DNA of 64,000 bases from Protaetiibacter sp. SSC-01 (GCF_014483895.1 NZ_CP059987.1:1674001-1738000); one strand, 5' to 3'. Positions 14,090 through 22,421 are shown, counted from the first letter of the stretch. Made by a program: numbers and translations. Notes: generated from the sequence alone by a model not told the origin.

Positions 14090-14260
14090 TCAGCGCTCGG
14101 CTTCCTCCTCGGCCGCCCACTTCCTGGCGCGCTCGCGCGCGATCTCGGGGGCGCGCGCCGCCTCCTCGCGCGTCGCGAAGGGTCCGTCGCGGTCCGAGCC
14201 GAGCGACTGCGGACCCTCCTCGACCTCGCCGGTCCTGTGGTTGTACCACCACTCGGTCAT
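14090..14260 (-). CDS. Small conserved actinobacterial protein (56 residues)
   Basis: Starts [19 protein letters not shown] and continues with a [12 protein letters not shown] segment, then a charged helix ending in EEEAER. This N-terminus (YWYN..TG.VE.G, then GPY.TREEA) recurs in small actinobacterial proteins sometimes labelled SPOR-like; its function is unknown to me. It has a strong GGAGGAG ribosome site 5 bases before the ATG. It is divergent from map with only 33 bases between starts. Confidence 0.8.
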   Translation of the reverse strand: MTEWWYNHRTGEVEEGPQSLGSDRDGPFATREEAARAPEIARERARKWAAEEEAER

Positions 14261-14280
14261 CGGCTCCTCCTTCGGCTCGG

Positions 14281-14286
14281 TACGCT
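14281..14286 (+). promoter_or_regulatory. -10 box for leaderless map transcript
   Basis: TACGCT ends 7 bases before the map ATG (14294). No ribosome site is present between them, so a leaderless mRNA is expected. Confidence 0.5.
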
Positions 14287-14293
14287 TGAGCCT

Positions 14294-15178
14294 ATGCCTC
14301 GCGACGCCGCCGGTCACCTCATCCCGGGCCGGATCTCACCGCCGCGGCCGGTGCCGAAGTCCATTCCGCGACCCGAGTACGTGGGTCGCCCCGGGCCCCG
14401 CCCGTTCGACGGATCGGACGTCTACACACCCGAGGAGATCGAGCGCATCCGCGTGAGCGCCCGCATCGCCGCCCAGGCGATCGACGCCGTCGGCGCCGCC
14501 ATCCGCCCCGGCGTCACGACCGACGAGCTGGACGCCGTCGCGCACGAGTTCCTCGTGGCCCACGACGCCTACCCGTCGACGCTCGGCTACCGCGGCTACC
14601 CGAAGTCGTCGTGCACCTCGGTCAACGAGGTCATCTGCCACGGCATCCCCGACGACACGGTGCTCGAAGACGGCGACATCATCAACATCGACATCACGGC
14701 GTACCACGACGGCATGCACGGCGACCTCAACGCGACCTTCCTCGTGGGCGACGTCGCGCCCGAGGTCCGCGACCTCGTCGACCGCACGCGCGAGGCGCTC
14801 AACCGCGGCATCAAGACCGTCGCGCCCGGTCGTCAGGTCAACGTCATCGGCCGCGCGATCGAGAGCTACGCGCGCCGCTTCGGCTACGGCGTCGTGCGCG
14901 ACTACACCGGACACGGCGTCGGGCGCGCCTTCCACACGGGGCTCATCATCCCCCACTACGACGCGGCGCCCGACTACGACACCGTCATGGAGCCGGGCAT
15001 GGTCTTCACGATCGAGCCCATGCTCACCCTCGGCACGCCCGAGCAGCCCGGCACGATCGCATGGGACGCGTGGGACGACGACTGGACCGTCGTCACGCGC
15101 GACCGCAGCATCACCGCGCAGTTCGAGCACACTCTCGTCGTCACCGAGTCGGGCGCCGAGATCCTGACCCTGCCCTGA
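14294..15178 (+). CDS. map: Methionine aminopeptidase, type I
   Basis: Removes the initiator methionine from nascent proteins. 294 residues, with a 40-residue N-terminal extension rich in Pro ([18 protein letters not shown]) typical of actinobacterial MapB-type enzymes. Metal ligands are in [20 protein letters not shown] (two Asp), the [11 protein letters not shown] loop (His) and [11 protein letters not shown] plus [10 protein letters not shown] (two Glu). The start is taken at ATG 14294 because a TACGCT box lies 7 bases before it and the known N-terminal extension begins there. Confidence 0.96.
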   Translation: MPRDAAGHLIPGRISPPRPVPKSIPRPEYVGRPGPRPFDGSDVYTPEEIERIRVSARIAAQAIDAVGAAIRPGVTTDELDAVAHEFLVAHDAYPSTLGYRGYPKSSCTSVNEVICHGIPDDTVLEDGDIINIDITAYHDGMHGDLNATFLVGDVAPEVRDLVDRTREALNRGIKTVAPGRQVNVIGRAIESYARRFGYGVVRDYTGHGVGRAFHTGLIIPHYDAAPDYDTVMEPGMVFTIEPMLTLGTPEQPGTIAWDAWDDDWTVVTRDRSITAQFEHTLVVTESGAEILTLP

Positions 15179-15200
15179 CCGCACACGCACGGAGGACCCC

Positions 15201-15959
15201 ATGAGCACGCTCGCCGTCGGAATCGACATCGGAGGAACCGGCATCAAGGGCGCCCTCGTCGACGTGTCGACGGGCGAGCTCGTGAGCGACCGCGTCAAGG
15301 TCGCGACGCCCGAGGGCGGTGACCCGGATGCCGTGCTCACCGCTGTCGCGGAGCTCGTCGACGGCTTCGGTGCGACCGCCGACGGGGTGCCGCTCGGCGT
15401 CTGCTTCCCCGCGATCGTGCGCCACGGCCGCACGATGTCGGCCGCGAACGTCTCGAAGCGCTGGATCGGCCTCAAGGCGGAGCGCCTCTTCGAGCAGACG
15501 CTCGGCCGCGACATCCACTTCGTCAACGACGCGGATGCCGCGGGCGTCGCCGAGGTCCGCTTCGGCGCCGCGGGCGGCTCCGACGGTCTCGTCATCATGA
15601 CGACCCTCGGAACGGGCATCGGGAGCGCCTTCATCCACGACGGCGAGCTCATCCCCAACACCGAGCTCGGCCATCTCGAGCTCGACGGCGTCGACGCCGA
15701 GACCCGCGCCTCGTACGCAGCGAAGGAGCGGGAGGACCTCGACTGGACGTCGTGGGCCGCGCGTCTGCAGCGCTTCTACGCGCACGTCGAGTTCCTCTTC
15801 TCCCCCGAGCTGTTCATCGTCGGCGGCGGCGTCTCGAAGCACCACACCGAGTTCCTGCCCCTGCTCGAGCTCGCGACGCCCATCGTGCCGGCCGTGCTGC
15901 GCAACAACGCGGGCATCCTCGGGGCGGCGTGGCTCGCCGCGGGACCCGGCCGCGCCTGA
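15201..15959 (+). CDS. ppgK: Polyphosphate glucokinase
   Basis: ROK-family sugar kinase that phosphorylates glucose using inorganic polyphosphate (and usually ATP), a hallmark of actinobacteria. 252 residues. The phosphate-binding loop is GIDIGGTGIKGALVD; the second loop is IMTTLGTGIGSAF; NTELGHLELDG carries the sugar-binding Glu-His region; and KEREDLDWTSWAARL is the segment characteristic of polyphosphate glucokinases. IVGGGVSKHHTEFLP forms the adenosine region. It lacks the CxCGxxGC zinc motif of ROK repressors. GGAGG lies 7 bases before the ATG, 22 bases after map. Confidence 0.95.
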   Translation: MSTLAVGIDIGGTGIKGALVDVSTGELVSDRVKVATPEGGDPDAVLTAVAELVDGFGATADGVPLGVCFPAIVRHGRTMSAANVSKRWIGLKAERLFEQTLGRDIHFVNDADAAGVAEVRFGAAGGSDGLVIMTTLGTGIGSAFIHDGELIPNTELGHLELDGVDAETRASYAAKEREDLDWTSWAARLQRFYAHVEFLFSPELFIVGGGVSKHHTEFLPLLELATPIVPAVLRNNAGILGAAWLAAGPGRA

Positions 15960-16024
15960 GCCCGTTTCGTTTCAGTTCGATGAAATCTGTCGAAACCCTC
16001 TGCCGGGGGGCACGGCACGTGCAC

Positions 16025-16057
16025 TAAGTTGGGCAGACGCCCCCGGGTTGGGGGGCG
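16025..16057 (+). promoter_or_regulatory. Promoter and 5' leader hairpin of the cold-shock gene
   Basis: TAAGTT (16025-16030) is a possible -10. It is followed at 16038-16057 by a GC hairpin, CGCCCCC/GGGGGCG with loop GGGTTG, inside the leader and 25 bases before the ATG; AGAAGAAAG serves as ribosome site. The AT-rich stretch upstream (15964-15995) contains TTTCA/TGAAA and TTCGA/TCGAA inverted repeats. Confidence 0.45.
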
Positions 16058-16081
16058 CTTGCACCAGAAGAAAGCAGTCAC

Positions 16082-16285
16082 ATGCCCAGTGGAACCGTGA
16101 AGTGGTTCAACGCCGAAAAGGGATTCGGCTTCATCACCCCCGACGACGGAGCTCAGGACGTATTCGCCCACTACTCGGCGATCGACTCCAAGGGCTACCG
16201 GACCCTCGAAGAGGGCCAGCGCGTCGAGTTCGAGGTCACCGAGGGCCAGAAGGGCCCGCAGGCCGCGAACATCCGCCTCTCCTGA
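16082..16285 (+). CDS. cspA: Cold-shock domain protein
   Basis: 67-residue single-stranded nucleic acid binding protein with an OB fold. It holds both RNP motifs: [10 protein letters not shown] (RNP1) and DVFAHYSAI (RNP2). The N-terminus [18 protein letters not shown] is standard for the family. Length is full. It probably acts as an RNA chaperone in the cytosol. It is a single-gene unit, ended by the strong hairpin 35 bases downstream. Confidence 0.97.
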   Translation: MPSGTVKWFNAEKGFGFITPDDGAQDVFAHYSAIDSKGYRTLEEGQRVEFEVTEGQKGPQAANIRLS

Positions 16286-16319
16286 GGCGTTCCCGCCTTC
16301 CCGGAGGCGGATCCACCAT

Positions 16320-16359
16320 GAGGAAGCGCCTCCGGGGACGATCCCGGGGGCGCTTCCTC
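16320..16359 (+). terminator. Strong hairpin terminator after the cold-shock gene
   Basis: GAGGAAGCGCCTCCGGG (16320-16336) pairs with CCCGGGGGCGCTTCCTC (16343-16359): 17 base pairs with a single G-U and a 6-base loop. It sits between cspA and the 3' end of rnpB on the opposite strand, so it may stop both. Confidence 0.8.
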
Positions 16360-16366
16360 GATGGGG

Positions 16367-16760
16367 CGAACGGGCCGGCCGATACGCCGGGTTCTGTCAG
16401 TCGACGTGAGCCGACCGGACGGCCATCTCTCTCGGGGCTACGTTGCCGCAGCCCTCTAGCGGTCTACCCGGTGCCTCGGCGAGCAACCTCAACGGCACCT
16501 GTCTGACCTTGCTCCGGGCGAGGTTTACCCAGCGAGCCCGATCACTCGGGCCCCTGGTGGTCTCTTACACCACCGTTTCACCCTTACCCCGCCGCTTGCG
16601 CGACGTGGCGGTCTGCTCTCTGTTGCACTTTCTCGCGGATCACTCCGGGTGGGCGTTACCCACCACCCTGCTCTGCGGAGCCCGGACGTTCCTCGGCGCG
16701 CACACGGCGCCTTCGAGAGGCACCGGGCACGCGACGCGACCGTCTGGCCGACCCGTTCGC
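16367..16760 (-). ncRNA. rnpB: RNase P RNA (type A)
   Basis: Catalytic RNA of ribonuclease P, which removes 5' leaders from tRNA precursors. On the minus strand the universal elements appear in order: GAGGAACGTCCGGGCTCC near the 5' end, GGGTGGTGGGTAACGCCC, GAAAGTGCAACAGAGAGCAG, GGTAAGGGTGAAACGGTGG with GTAAGAGACCACC, and the 3' ACAGAACCCGGCGTA. The ends are set by the P1 helix, CGAACGGGTCGGCC near 16759 pairing with GGCCGGCCCGTTCG near 16367. Length about 394 bases. No protein gene overlaps it. Confidence 0.97.
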
Positions 16761-16767
16761 GACCCTC

Positions 16768-16773
16768 AGCGTA
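16768..16773 (-). promoter_or_regulatory. -10 box of rnpB
   Basis: TACGCT on the minus strand, 7 bases before the predicted 5' end of RNase P RNA at about 16760. The distance fits direct transcription of the mature 5' end. Confidence 0.55.
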
Positions 16774-16785
16774 GCGCGTCGTGCG

Positions 16786-17526
16786 TCAGAGGCCGGATTC
16801 GGCGGTGCGCACGAGAATCGCGCTCGACTCCGGGCACAGCAGCACATCGTCGGGTGCGGCCGCGCGCACGACGCCGAGGTCGCTCGCGTTGAGGGCCACG
16901 CCGCTCGCGCTCGAGACGCCACCGCGCAGGTGCGACGCACCGACACCGTAGCGGGCGCGCTGCTTCTCGTAGAGGGCGAGCAGCTCCTCGGGCACGCGCG
17001 CGGCGACCGTCGCGCGGTCCTTGGCGACGTGCGCCTTCTCCTGCTCGATGGATGCGGCACTCGCGTCGCGCGAGGACGTCGCCTCGGCGATGCGCGCGTC
17101 GAGCGCGGCGAGGGCCTCGCGGGCGGTGGCGACCGCACCCTCGAGCTCCTCGACGCGCTCCATGACGACGAGCTCGATCTCCTCGAGCTCGTCGCGGCGA
17201 CGCGCGAGGGCGGCGAGCTCCTGCTCGAGCGCCTGCACGTCCTTCACCGACGACGTCGCCTGCAGGCGGTCCCTGTCGCGTTCGATGCGCGCCTCGACGA
17301 CCTTGACATCCGCCTCGACGCGCCCGAGCTCGGCCTGCGCGTCCTCGAGGGTGCCCGTGCGCTCTACGACGTCGCGGCGCAGCGTCTCCGACTCCTTGGC
17401 GAACTCGGCGAGCTGGGCCGTCTCGGGGAGCGTGCGCAGCCGGTGGCCGAGCTGCTGCAGTCGGGTGTCGAACTCCTGCAGCTCGAGCAGCAGCGCCTGG
17501 TCTTCGGGTGCGGCCTTGAGGCCCAT
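16786..17526 (-). CDS. Coiled-coil protein of the zinc-ribbon (zf-RING_7) family, metal site lost
   Basis: 246 residues: a long antiparallel coiled coil (about residues 10-180) and the C-terminal segment of the actinobacterial C4-type zinc-ribbon family (CT398/CdsZ-like). In that family the tail normally carries two CxxC pairs. Here the first pair reads GGVSSAS and the second CPESS, leaving a single cysteine in the whole protein. The surrounding ending, DLGVVRAAAPDDVL and AILVRTAESGL, is well conserved. The function is unknown; the fold may persist without zinc. It is followed by rnpB and preceded by the NIF3 gene, the usual neighbour in actinobacteria. Confidence 0.85.
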   Translation of the reverse strand: MGLKAAPEDQALLLELQEFDTRLQQLGHRLRTLPETAQLAEFAKESETLRRDVVERTGTLEDAQAELGRVEADVKVVEARIERDRDRLQATSSVKDVQALEQELAALARRRDELEEIELVVMERVEELEGAVATAREALAALDARIAEATSSRDASAASIEQEKAHVAKDRATVAARVPEELLALYEKQRARYGVGASHLRGGVSSASGVALNASDLGVVRAAAPDDVLLCPESSAILVRTAESGL

Positions 17527-17553
17527 GCGGTTTCCGTTCTGTCGTGTCGTGAG

Positions 17554-18372
17554 TCAGACGAGGGCGAAGTCCCACGGGTCGGTGCGCAGCTCGCTCACCG
17601 TGACCGTGAGTTCGGGGAGCGCCTCGCGCAGAGCCGTGGCGGCGGCGTCGAGCCACAGCCACTCGGACGCCCAGTGCGAGACGTCGAGGAGGGCGGGGCC
17701 GCCCGCGACGCGCGCCTCCTCGCGAGCCTCCGAAGCGGGATGGTGCCGGAGGTCGCTCGTGATGTAGACGTCGGCGCCGCGCACCTCGGGGTGCACGAGG
17801 AGCGAGTCGCCCGCGCCCGCGCACAGCGCGACGCGGCGTACTTCGCCGAAGTAGTCGCCGGCGCCGCGGATGCCCTGGGCGGTGGGCGGGAGGATCTCCT
17901 GGAGTCCGCGGGCGAGCTCCCCGAGCGTCATCGGCTCCGGCAGCTCGCCGACGCGCCCGAGGCCGAGGGCGGGGTCGTCCGAGGACGGCACGAGAGGGCG
18001 CGCCTCGCGCAGCCCGAGGCGGGCGGCGAGCACCGCGGAGGTGCCGTCGGCGACGATGTCGGCGTTCGTGTGTGCCGCGAGCAGCGCGCAGCCGCCGCGG
18101 ATGAGCCGCGCGAGCACGGCGCCCTTGTAGCGATCCTCCGCGATCGAGGTGACACCGCGCAGCAGGAGGGGGTGGTGCACGAGCAGCAGCTGCGCGCCGC
18201 GCTCGACGGCCTCCTCGGCCGTCTCGACGACCGCGTCGACCGCGAGGTGCACGGACGAGATCTCGGATGCGGGGTCGCCCGCGACGAGTCCGGGCGCGTC
18301 CCACGCCTCGGCGCCCGAGAGCGGCCACAGGGTGTGCGCGACCTCGGTCACGCGCGCGAGAGTGGGGGCCAC
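17554..18372 (-). CDS. NIF3-like (DUF34) dinuclear metal protein
   Basis: 272-residue member of the NIF3/YbgI/DUF34 family, hexameric proteins with a dinuclear metal site and unclear enzyme activity (suggested metal chaperone or GTP cyclohydrolase-like role). Metal ligands are in LLLVHHPLLLRG, LLAAHTNADI and the C-terminal LLDVSHWASEW, with TSDLRHHPASEA in between. Length is standard for the short form. GTG start 6 bases after a TAGACT box, so it is likely leaderless, although it also lies 4 bases after the permease stop. Confidence 0.93.
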   Translation of the reverse strand: MAPTLARVTEVAHTLWPLSGAEAWDAPGLVAGDPASEISSVHLAVDAVVETAEEAVERGAQLLLVHHPLLLRGVTSIAEDRYKGAVLARLIRGGCALLAAHTNADIVADGTSAVLAARLGLREARPLVPSSDDPALGLGRVGELPEPMTLGELARGLQEILPPTAQGIRGAGDYFGEVRRVALCAGAGDSLLVHPEVRGADVYITSDLRHHPASEAREEARVAGGPALLDVSHWASEWLWLDAAATALREALPELTVTVSELRTDPWDFALV

Positions 18373-18376
18373 GGCC

Positions 18377-21300
18377 TCAGTCTACGAGGGGCGCGGCGAC
18401 CGTCCCGGCCGGGGCGGCATCCGTCTCCTCGCGGTCGCGCTCCTGCCTGCGGATCGCGGGGATGCCGGCCACGAGCGGGAGGACGATGCCGAGCGCGAGC
18501 GCGATGAGCACACCGACATCCGTGCCCGCGAGCGGGTCGCCCGCCGCGACGCCGAGCGGCCCGAAGAGGTAGCCCTGCCACGTGAAGCCCGCGAGCTCGG
18601 CCGAGGTGAAGCCGTAGCCGACGGCCGTGATGACGAAGAGCCCGACGAGGTTCACCCAGCGCACCGCCGGGTAGACCCCACCCGGCGCGAGGAGCGACGG
18701 GGCGTGGAAGCGACGGAGGCGGATCATCATCTCGGCGCCGAAGATGCCGGTCCACGCCGCGACGGGCACGGCGACGGTCGTCGCGATGTCCGCGACGATG
18801 TCGCGCGTGTCGGCGCCGATGAGCAGCACACCCGCGGCGACCGCGGGCACGAGTACCGCGGCGATGACGGCCCCGACAGGGCGCGGAGCACGCAGGCCCG
18901 TCGCACCGAGCGCGAGGCCTGCCGAGTAGATCGCGACGATCGCCCCCGCCACGAGCCCGAAGGCCGCCGCAGCGAAAAGCGGGATGACGACGACGGCCGG
19001 CACGAGATCGAGGAGCGTCGCGAGGGGCGCGCTCGCGAGGTCGCCCGCGAGCTCGGGGTCGGATGCCGCGAGCACCGCGCCCCACGAGATGATCGCGAGG
19101 GTCGGCACGATCGCGCCGAAGCTCCCCCACAGCATGTTCGCCGCACCCGACCCGGCGGGGTTCTGGTAGCGCGCGAGGTCGGAGCTCGACTGCGCCCACG
19201 CGAGGCCCACGACGCTGAAGACCGTCACGACGCCGCCCAGGGCGAGAAGCCACGATCCGTCGTCGGTGCGCAGGGCGACCTCGATGTCGACGTGCGACGC
19301 GGTGAAGCCGATGACGACGATGAGGAGCACGGTCGACAGGATGCCGAGCACGCGCTGCACGCGGTGCAGCAGGCCGTACCCGAGCACGGCGACGATCGCC
19401 GCGACCACGGCACCCACGGCGAGCGCGACGAAGGCGGTGGCGCCCGCGCCCTCGCCCGGCGCGAACATCGCACCGGCGGTCGCGGCGAGCAGCCACAGCA
19501 GCACGCCGCCCCACAGCACGCGGCCGACGACCGCGAGCACGGCGGGCACGATGTTGCCGACGAGCCCGAACGTCGCGCGCGAGACGACCATGGTCGGCTG
19601 ACCGCTCCACTTGCCCGCGAGCGACCCGAGGCCGAGCGGCAGCGCCGAGAGCGCGACGCCGGCGACGACGGCGACGAGCGCCTGGCGCAGGCTCATGCCC
19701 GCGGCGAAGAGGGTCGCGCCGACGGCGAGGGTCACGATCGACGAGTTGGCGGCGAACCACAGCCAGAACAGGCGGGCGGCGTGGCCCGCGCGCTGCTCGA
19801 CGGGGGTGGGCTCGACTGACGTCGCCTCGACCGCCATCGCGGGCGGGTCGCTCGGTGCCTCGGGCGCGAGCGGCTCGCCGACGGCCACGACGGTCGCCGT
19901 CGACAGCGGGACGGGCGCGACGGATGCCACCCCGGTCTCGTCGACGGGGATGGGCGCCGGCAGGTCCGCGCGGTCGAGCGGGTCGATGCCCTCGACGTCC
20001 GGGTCGGCGTCGTACGGCGCGGGCGCGCCCGTGAGCACGATCGCCTCCGCGGGCGGCGGGGGCGCATCCTGGAACCCGGCGGGCGCGACGTCGACCGCGT
20101 GCGCCGTCGGCGGGGGCAGCTGCGAGACGTCGACGGGACCGTCCGGACCGTCCACGGTCGTGACGGGCGGCGGCAGCACGGGCGCCGGGAGCTCGGAGAC
20201 CGGCGGCGGGGTGAGCGTCGTCGCGTCGAGGGGGACGGGGGCCGGTGCCGGGGGCTCGACGAGCGGAGGCGGTGCGAAGGTGGGCGGCGGCGCGCTGAGC
20301 CACGCCTGGTCGTCGCCGGCGGGCGTTGCGGGGGCGGCGGACGCCTCGACGTGCAGCTCGTACGCCGGCGCGCTCGGCGCGGGCTCCTCCACCGGCAGCT
20401 CGTACACGGGCGCGTCGGCCGCGGGCGCCTCGACCGGCTCGGGGAGCGACGGCGCAACGGTCGGCTGCGAGGGCCCGAGGTCCCACACGGGCGCCGCGAC
20501 CGTCTCGGCGGCGGGCGCCGCGAACGCGTCGAGGCTCTCGCCCTCGCGCGTCGGGTCGGGGGCGTCGATCCAGCCGGGGGGCGCGGCGGTCGGGGCCGCG
20601 GCGAACGCGGCGGCGCCGAAGACGGCTCCGACCTCGGCGGGAGGAGCGCTCGTCTCCTCGGCGGGCGGCAGTCCCTGGCGGCGGCGCAGCTCGTTCTCCA
20701 GCAGCAGGATCGCGTCGAGCGTCGAACCCGCCGCGACCTCCTCCTCGATCGTGCGGCTCAGGTCGTCGTCGGCGAGCGGCGGCTCGGACGTGGGCTGCTG
20801 CACCTCGACCGCGGGCGCCTCGTATGCAGGCGCAGGCGGCTCGTACGAGGGCGCGGCGGGCGCCTCGTACGAGGGCACAGGGGCCGCCTCGTAAGCGGAC
20901 GCCTCGTACGCGGGCGGCGCGGATGCGGCGGGCGTCACGTCGACGGGCGCCGTGAACTCCGACGGCGCGGGCCACTCGGCGGCGGGCGGAGCGGCGTCGG
21001 CGACGACCTCGGGGTCGGAGGCGACAACATCCGGCGCGATGTACTCGGGCGCAGGCGGCGGAGGCGGCACGGGCACGGGCGGGAGTGCGGGCTCGTGGGC
21101 GACGGGAGGCTCGGATGCCGGCGCCGCGGGCTCGGGTGCGAAGTCCGGCTGCGCGACGGGCTCGGGGGCGCTCTCCGCGGGAGGCGGCGGCACGTCGCTC
21201 TGCACCTGGCCGGGGTCGGGCCGGAAGGCGGGATCGGAGTTGAGCACGGGGATCGTGATGGGTCCCGTGTACATCGCCGTCTGCGCGGCGAGCGCCGCAG

Positions 21301-21433
21301 CGAGCTCGTCGTCGCTCACCGTGGGCGTCGCAGCGCCGTACGGCGGCGGGTAGCCCGCAGCGGCGGGAGCTCCCTCGGGGGCGGCTCCGTCGGCATCCTC
21401 CCGCGGCGGCTCGCCGCCCGGCACCTCGGTCAT
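18377..21433 (-). CDS. NCS1-type nucleobase permease with a ~550-residue disordered N-terminal domain
   Basis: 1018 residues. The C-terminal part (about 550-1000) has 12 predicted helices of the purine-cytosine permease/NCS1 family; ANSSIVTLAVGATLFAAGMS is the usual first helix, and LAWAQSSSDLARYQNP is the family's substrate-site loop. The N-terminal half is low-complexity Pro/Ala/Glu sequence with tyrosine repeats (PSYEAP, PAYEAP around residues 170-207). It contains one ordered helix, SRTIEEEVAAGSTLDAILLL. NCS1 proteins are normally about 450-500 residues, so the extension doubles the protein. The ATG overlaps the EamA stop (ATGA), and a TAGACT box 7 bases upstream gives it an extra leaderless promoter. 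Substrate unknown. Confidence 0.85.
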   Translation of the reverse strand: MTEVPGGEPPREDADGAAPEGAPAAAGYPPPYGAATPTVSDDELAAALAAQTAMYTGPITIPVLNSDPAFRPDPGQVQSDVPPPPAESAPEPVAQPDFAPEPAAPASEPPVAHEPALPPVPVPPPPPAPEYIAPDVVASDPEVVADAAPPAAEWPAPSEFTAPVDVTPAASAPPAYEASAYEAAPVPSYEAPAAPSYEPPAPAYEAPAVEVQQPTSEPPLADDDLSRTIEEEVAAGSTLDAILLLENELRRRQGLPPAEETSAPPAEVGAVFGAAAFAAAPTAAPPGWIDAPDPTREGESLDAFAAPAAETVAAPVWDLGPSQPTVAPSLPEPVEAPAADAPVYELPVEEPAPSAPAYELHVEASAAPATPAGDDQAWLSAPPPTFAPPPLVEPPAPAPVPLDATTLTPPPVSELPAPVLPPPVTTVDGPDGPVDVSQLPPPTAHAVDVAPAGFQDAPPPPAEAIVLTGAPAPYDADPDVEGIDPLDRADLPAPIPVDETGVASVAPVPLSTATVVAVGEPLAPEAPSDPPAMAVEATSVEPTPVEQRAGHAARLFWLWFAANSSIVTLAVGATLFAAGMSLRQALVAVVAGVALSALPLGLGSLAGKWSGQPTMVVSRATFGLVGNIVPAVLAVVGRVLWGGVLLWLLAATAGAMFAPGEGAGATAFVALAVGAVVAAIVAVLGYGLLHRVQRVLGILSTVLLIVVIGFTASHVDIEVALRTDDGSWLLALGGVVTVFSVVGLAWAQSSSDLARYQNPAGSGAANMLWGSFGAIVPTLAIISWGAVLAASDPELAGDLASAPLATLLDLVPAVVVIPLFAAAAFGLVAGAIVAIYSAGLALGATGLRAPRPVGAVIAAVLVPAVAAGVLLIGADTRDIVADIATTVAVPVAAWTGIFGAEMMIRLRRFHAPSLLAPGGVYPAVRWVNLVGLFVITAVGYGFTSAELAGFTWQGYLFGPLGVAAGDPLAGTDVGVLIALALGIVLPLVAGIPAIRRQERDREETDAAPAGTVAAPLVD
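18379..18384 (-). promoter_or_regulatory. -10 box for leaderless NIF3 transcript
   Basis: TAGACT on the minus strand ends 6 bases before the GTG at 18372 and overlaps the end of the permease gene. Confidence 0.5.
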
Positions 21434-22347
21434 GCCTCGGAGTCTAGGGCTGCTCGCGTCTCCGACCGGGGAGGACGAGCCGTCACGAGCACGATGATGC
21501 CCGCGAGGATCGCGGCGACCCCCGCCCATGCGAGCGGCTCGAGCCGCTCCCCCACGACGGCGACGGCGAGCACGGTCGCGAACACCGGCTCGAGCAGCGC
21601 GATCGTCGTCACGGTCGACGAGCGAAGCATGCGCAGGGCGACGCCGACGAGCAGGTACGCGATGAGCGTGGGGCCGAGGGCGAGGTAGGCCGCGATGCCG
21701 ACCGACCGCGCATCCGCGAGCAGCGGACCGCCCAGCACCGCGAGCACGGGCAGCAGGAGCAGGGCGCCGCATCCGAACATCGCACCCATCGCGCCCCGCG
21801 AGCTCGCGCCCGTGGTGATGACGCGTCCCGAGGCGTACGTGTACAGACCGTAGGCGATGCCCGCGAGCAGCCCGAGCAGCACGCCCGGCAGCACCGCGCT
21901 GCCCTCCTCACCCGGGTGACGCACGGTCGACACGAGCACCATGCCCCCGAGCGCGAACGCCGTGGCGACCATCCAGCGCACGGAGAGCGGATGCCGCTCC
22001 ACGAGCCACTCGAGCAGCGCGGTCACGATGGGGCCGGTGCCGAGGGCGACGACGTTGCCGATCGCGACGCCTGCGAGATCCATGCCCGAGTAGAAGGCGA
22101 GCGGGTAGACGAAGACCCCGATGCCGCCGATGATCGCCCACCCGCGCGTCGCGGGGTCGCGGAGCACGCCGAGGCTCAGGCGCGGCGCGGTCGCGAAGAG
22201 GAGGAGGCCTCCGACGCCCATCGTCGCGGCGCCCGTCGCGAGCGGGCTCACGCTGTCGGGGAGGAAGGTCGCGGCCGTGCCGGTGGTTCCCCAGAAGAGG
22301 GACGCGAGGACGATCGCGAGCGCGGCTCGCCCTCTTCCGATCTGCAC
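21430..22347 (-). CDS. EamA/DMT family transporter
   Basis: 305-residue integral membrane protein with ten predicted helices in two EamA repeats. The first begins LAIVLASLFWGTTGTAATFL and the second VLLGLLAGIAYGLYTYASGR, both typical of RhaT-type drug/metabolite exporters. The start is a GTG at 22347, only two bases after the mature 3' end of tRNA-Val and without a ribosome site. No better start lies downstream before the first helix, so translation may depend on tRNA processing, or the start region may be wrong (see the adapter-like 12-mer at 22332-22343). Coupled to the permease by ATGA. Confidence 0.85.
   Translation of the reverse strand: MQIGRGRAALAIVLASLFWGTTGTAATFLPDSVSPLATGAATMGVGGLLLFATAPRLSLGVLRDPATRGWAIIGGIGVFVYPLAFYSGMDLAGVAIGNVVALGTGPIVTALLEWLVERHPLSVRWMVATAFALGGMVLVSTVRHPGEEGSAVLPGVLLGLLAGIAYGLYTYASGRVITTGASSRGAMGAMFGCGALLLLPVLAVLGGPLLADARSVGIAAYLALGPTLIAYLLVGVALRMLRSSTVTTIALLEPVFATVLAVAVVGERLEPLAWAGVAAILAGIIVLVTARPPRSETRAALDSEA
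21441..21446 (-). promoter_or_regulatory. -10 box for leaderless permease transcript
   Basis: TAGACT on the minus strand ends 7 bases before the permease ATG (21433), inside the last codons of the EamA gene. Confidence 0.5.
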
Positions 22348-22349
22348 GT

Positions 22350-22421
22350 GGGCGCTGAGGGACTCGAACCCCCGGCATCTTCGGTGTAAACGAAGCGCTC
22401 TACCAGCTGAGCTAAGCGCCC
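22350..22421 (-). tRNA. tRNA-Val (anticodon TAC)
   Basis: 72-base cloverleaf on the minus strand. Acceptor GGGCGCT pairs with AGCGCCC; the D arm is GCTCAGCTGGTAGAGC; the anticodon arm CTTCG-TTTACAC-CGAAG gives TAC; the T arm is GGGGGTTCGAGTCCCTC-like. CCA is not encoded. It lies directly before the EamA gene. Confidence 0.95.

Noticed and set aside
16048-16892. Small frames across the 16.3-16.8 kb region
   Set aside because: The region is RNase P RNA and hairpins; the frames are products of structured RNA sequence.
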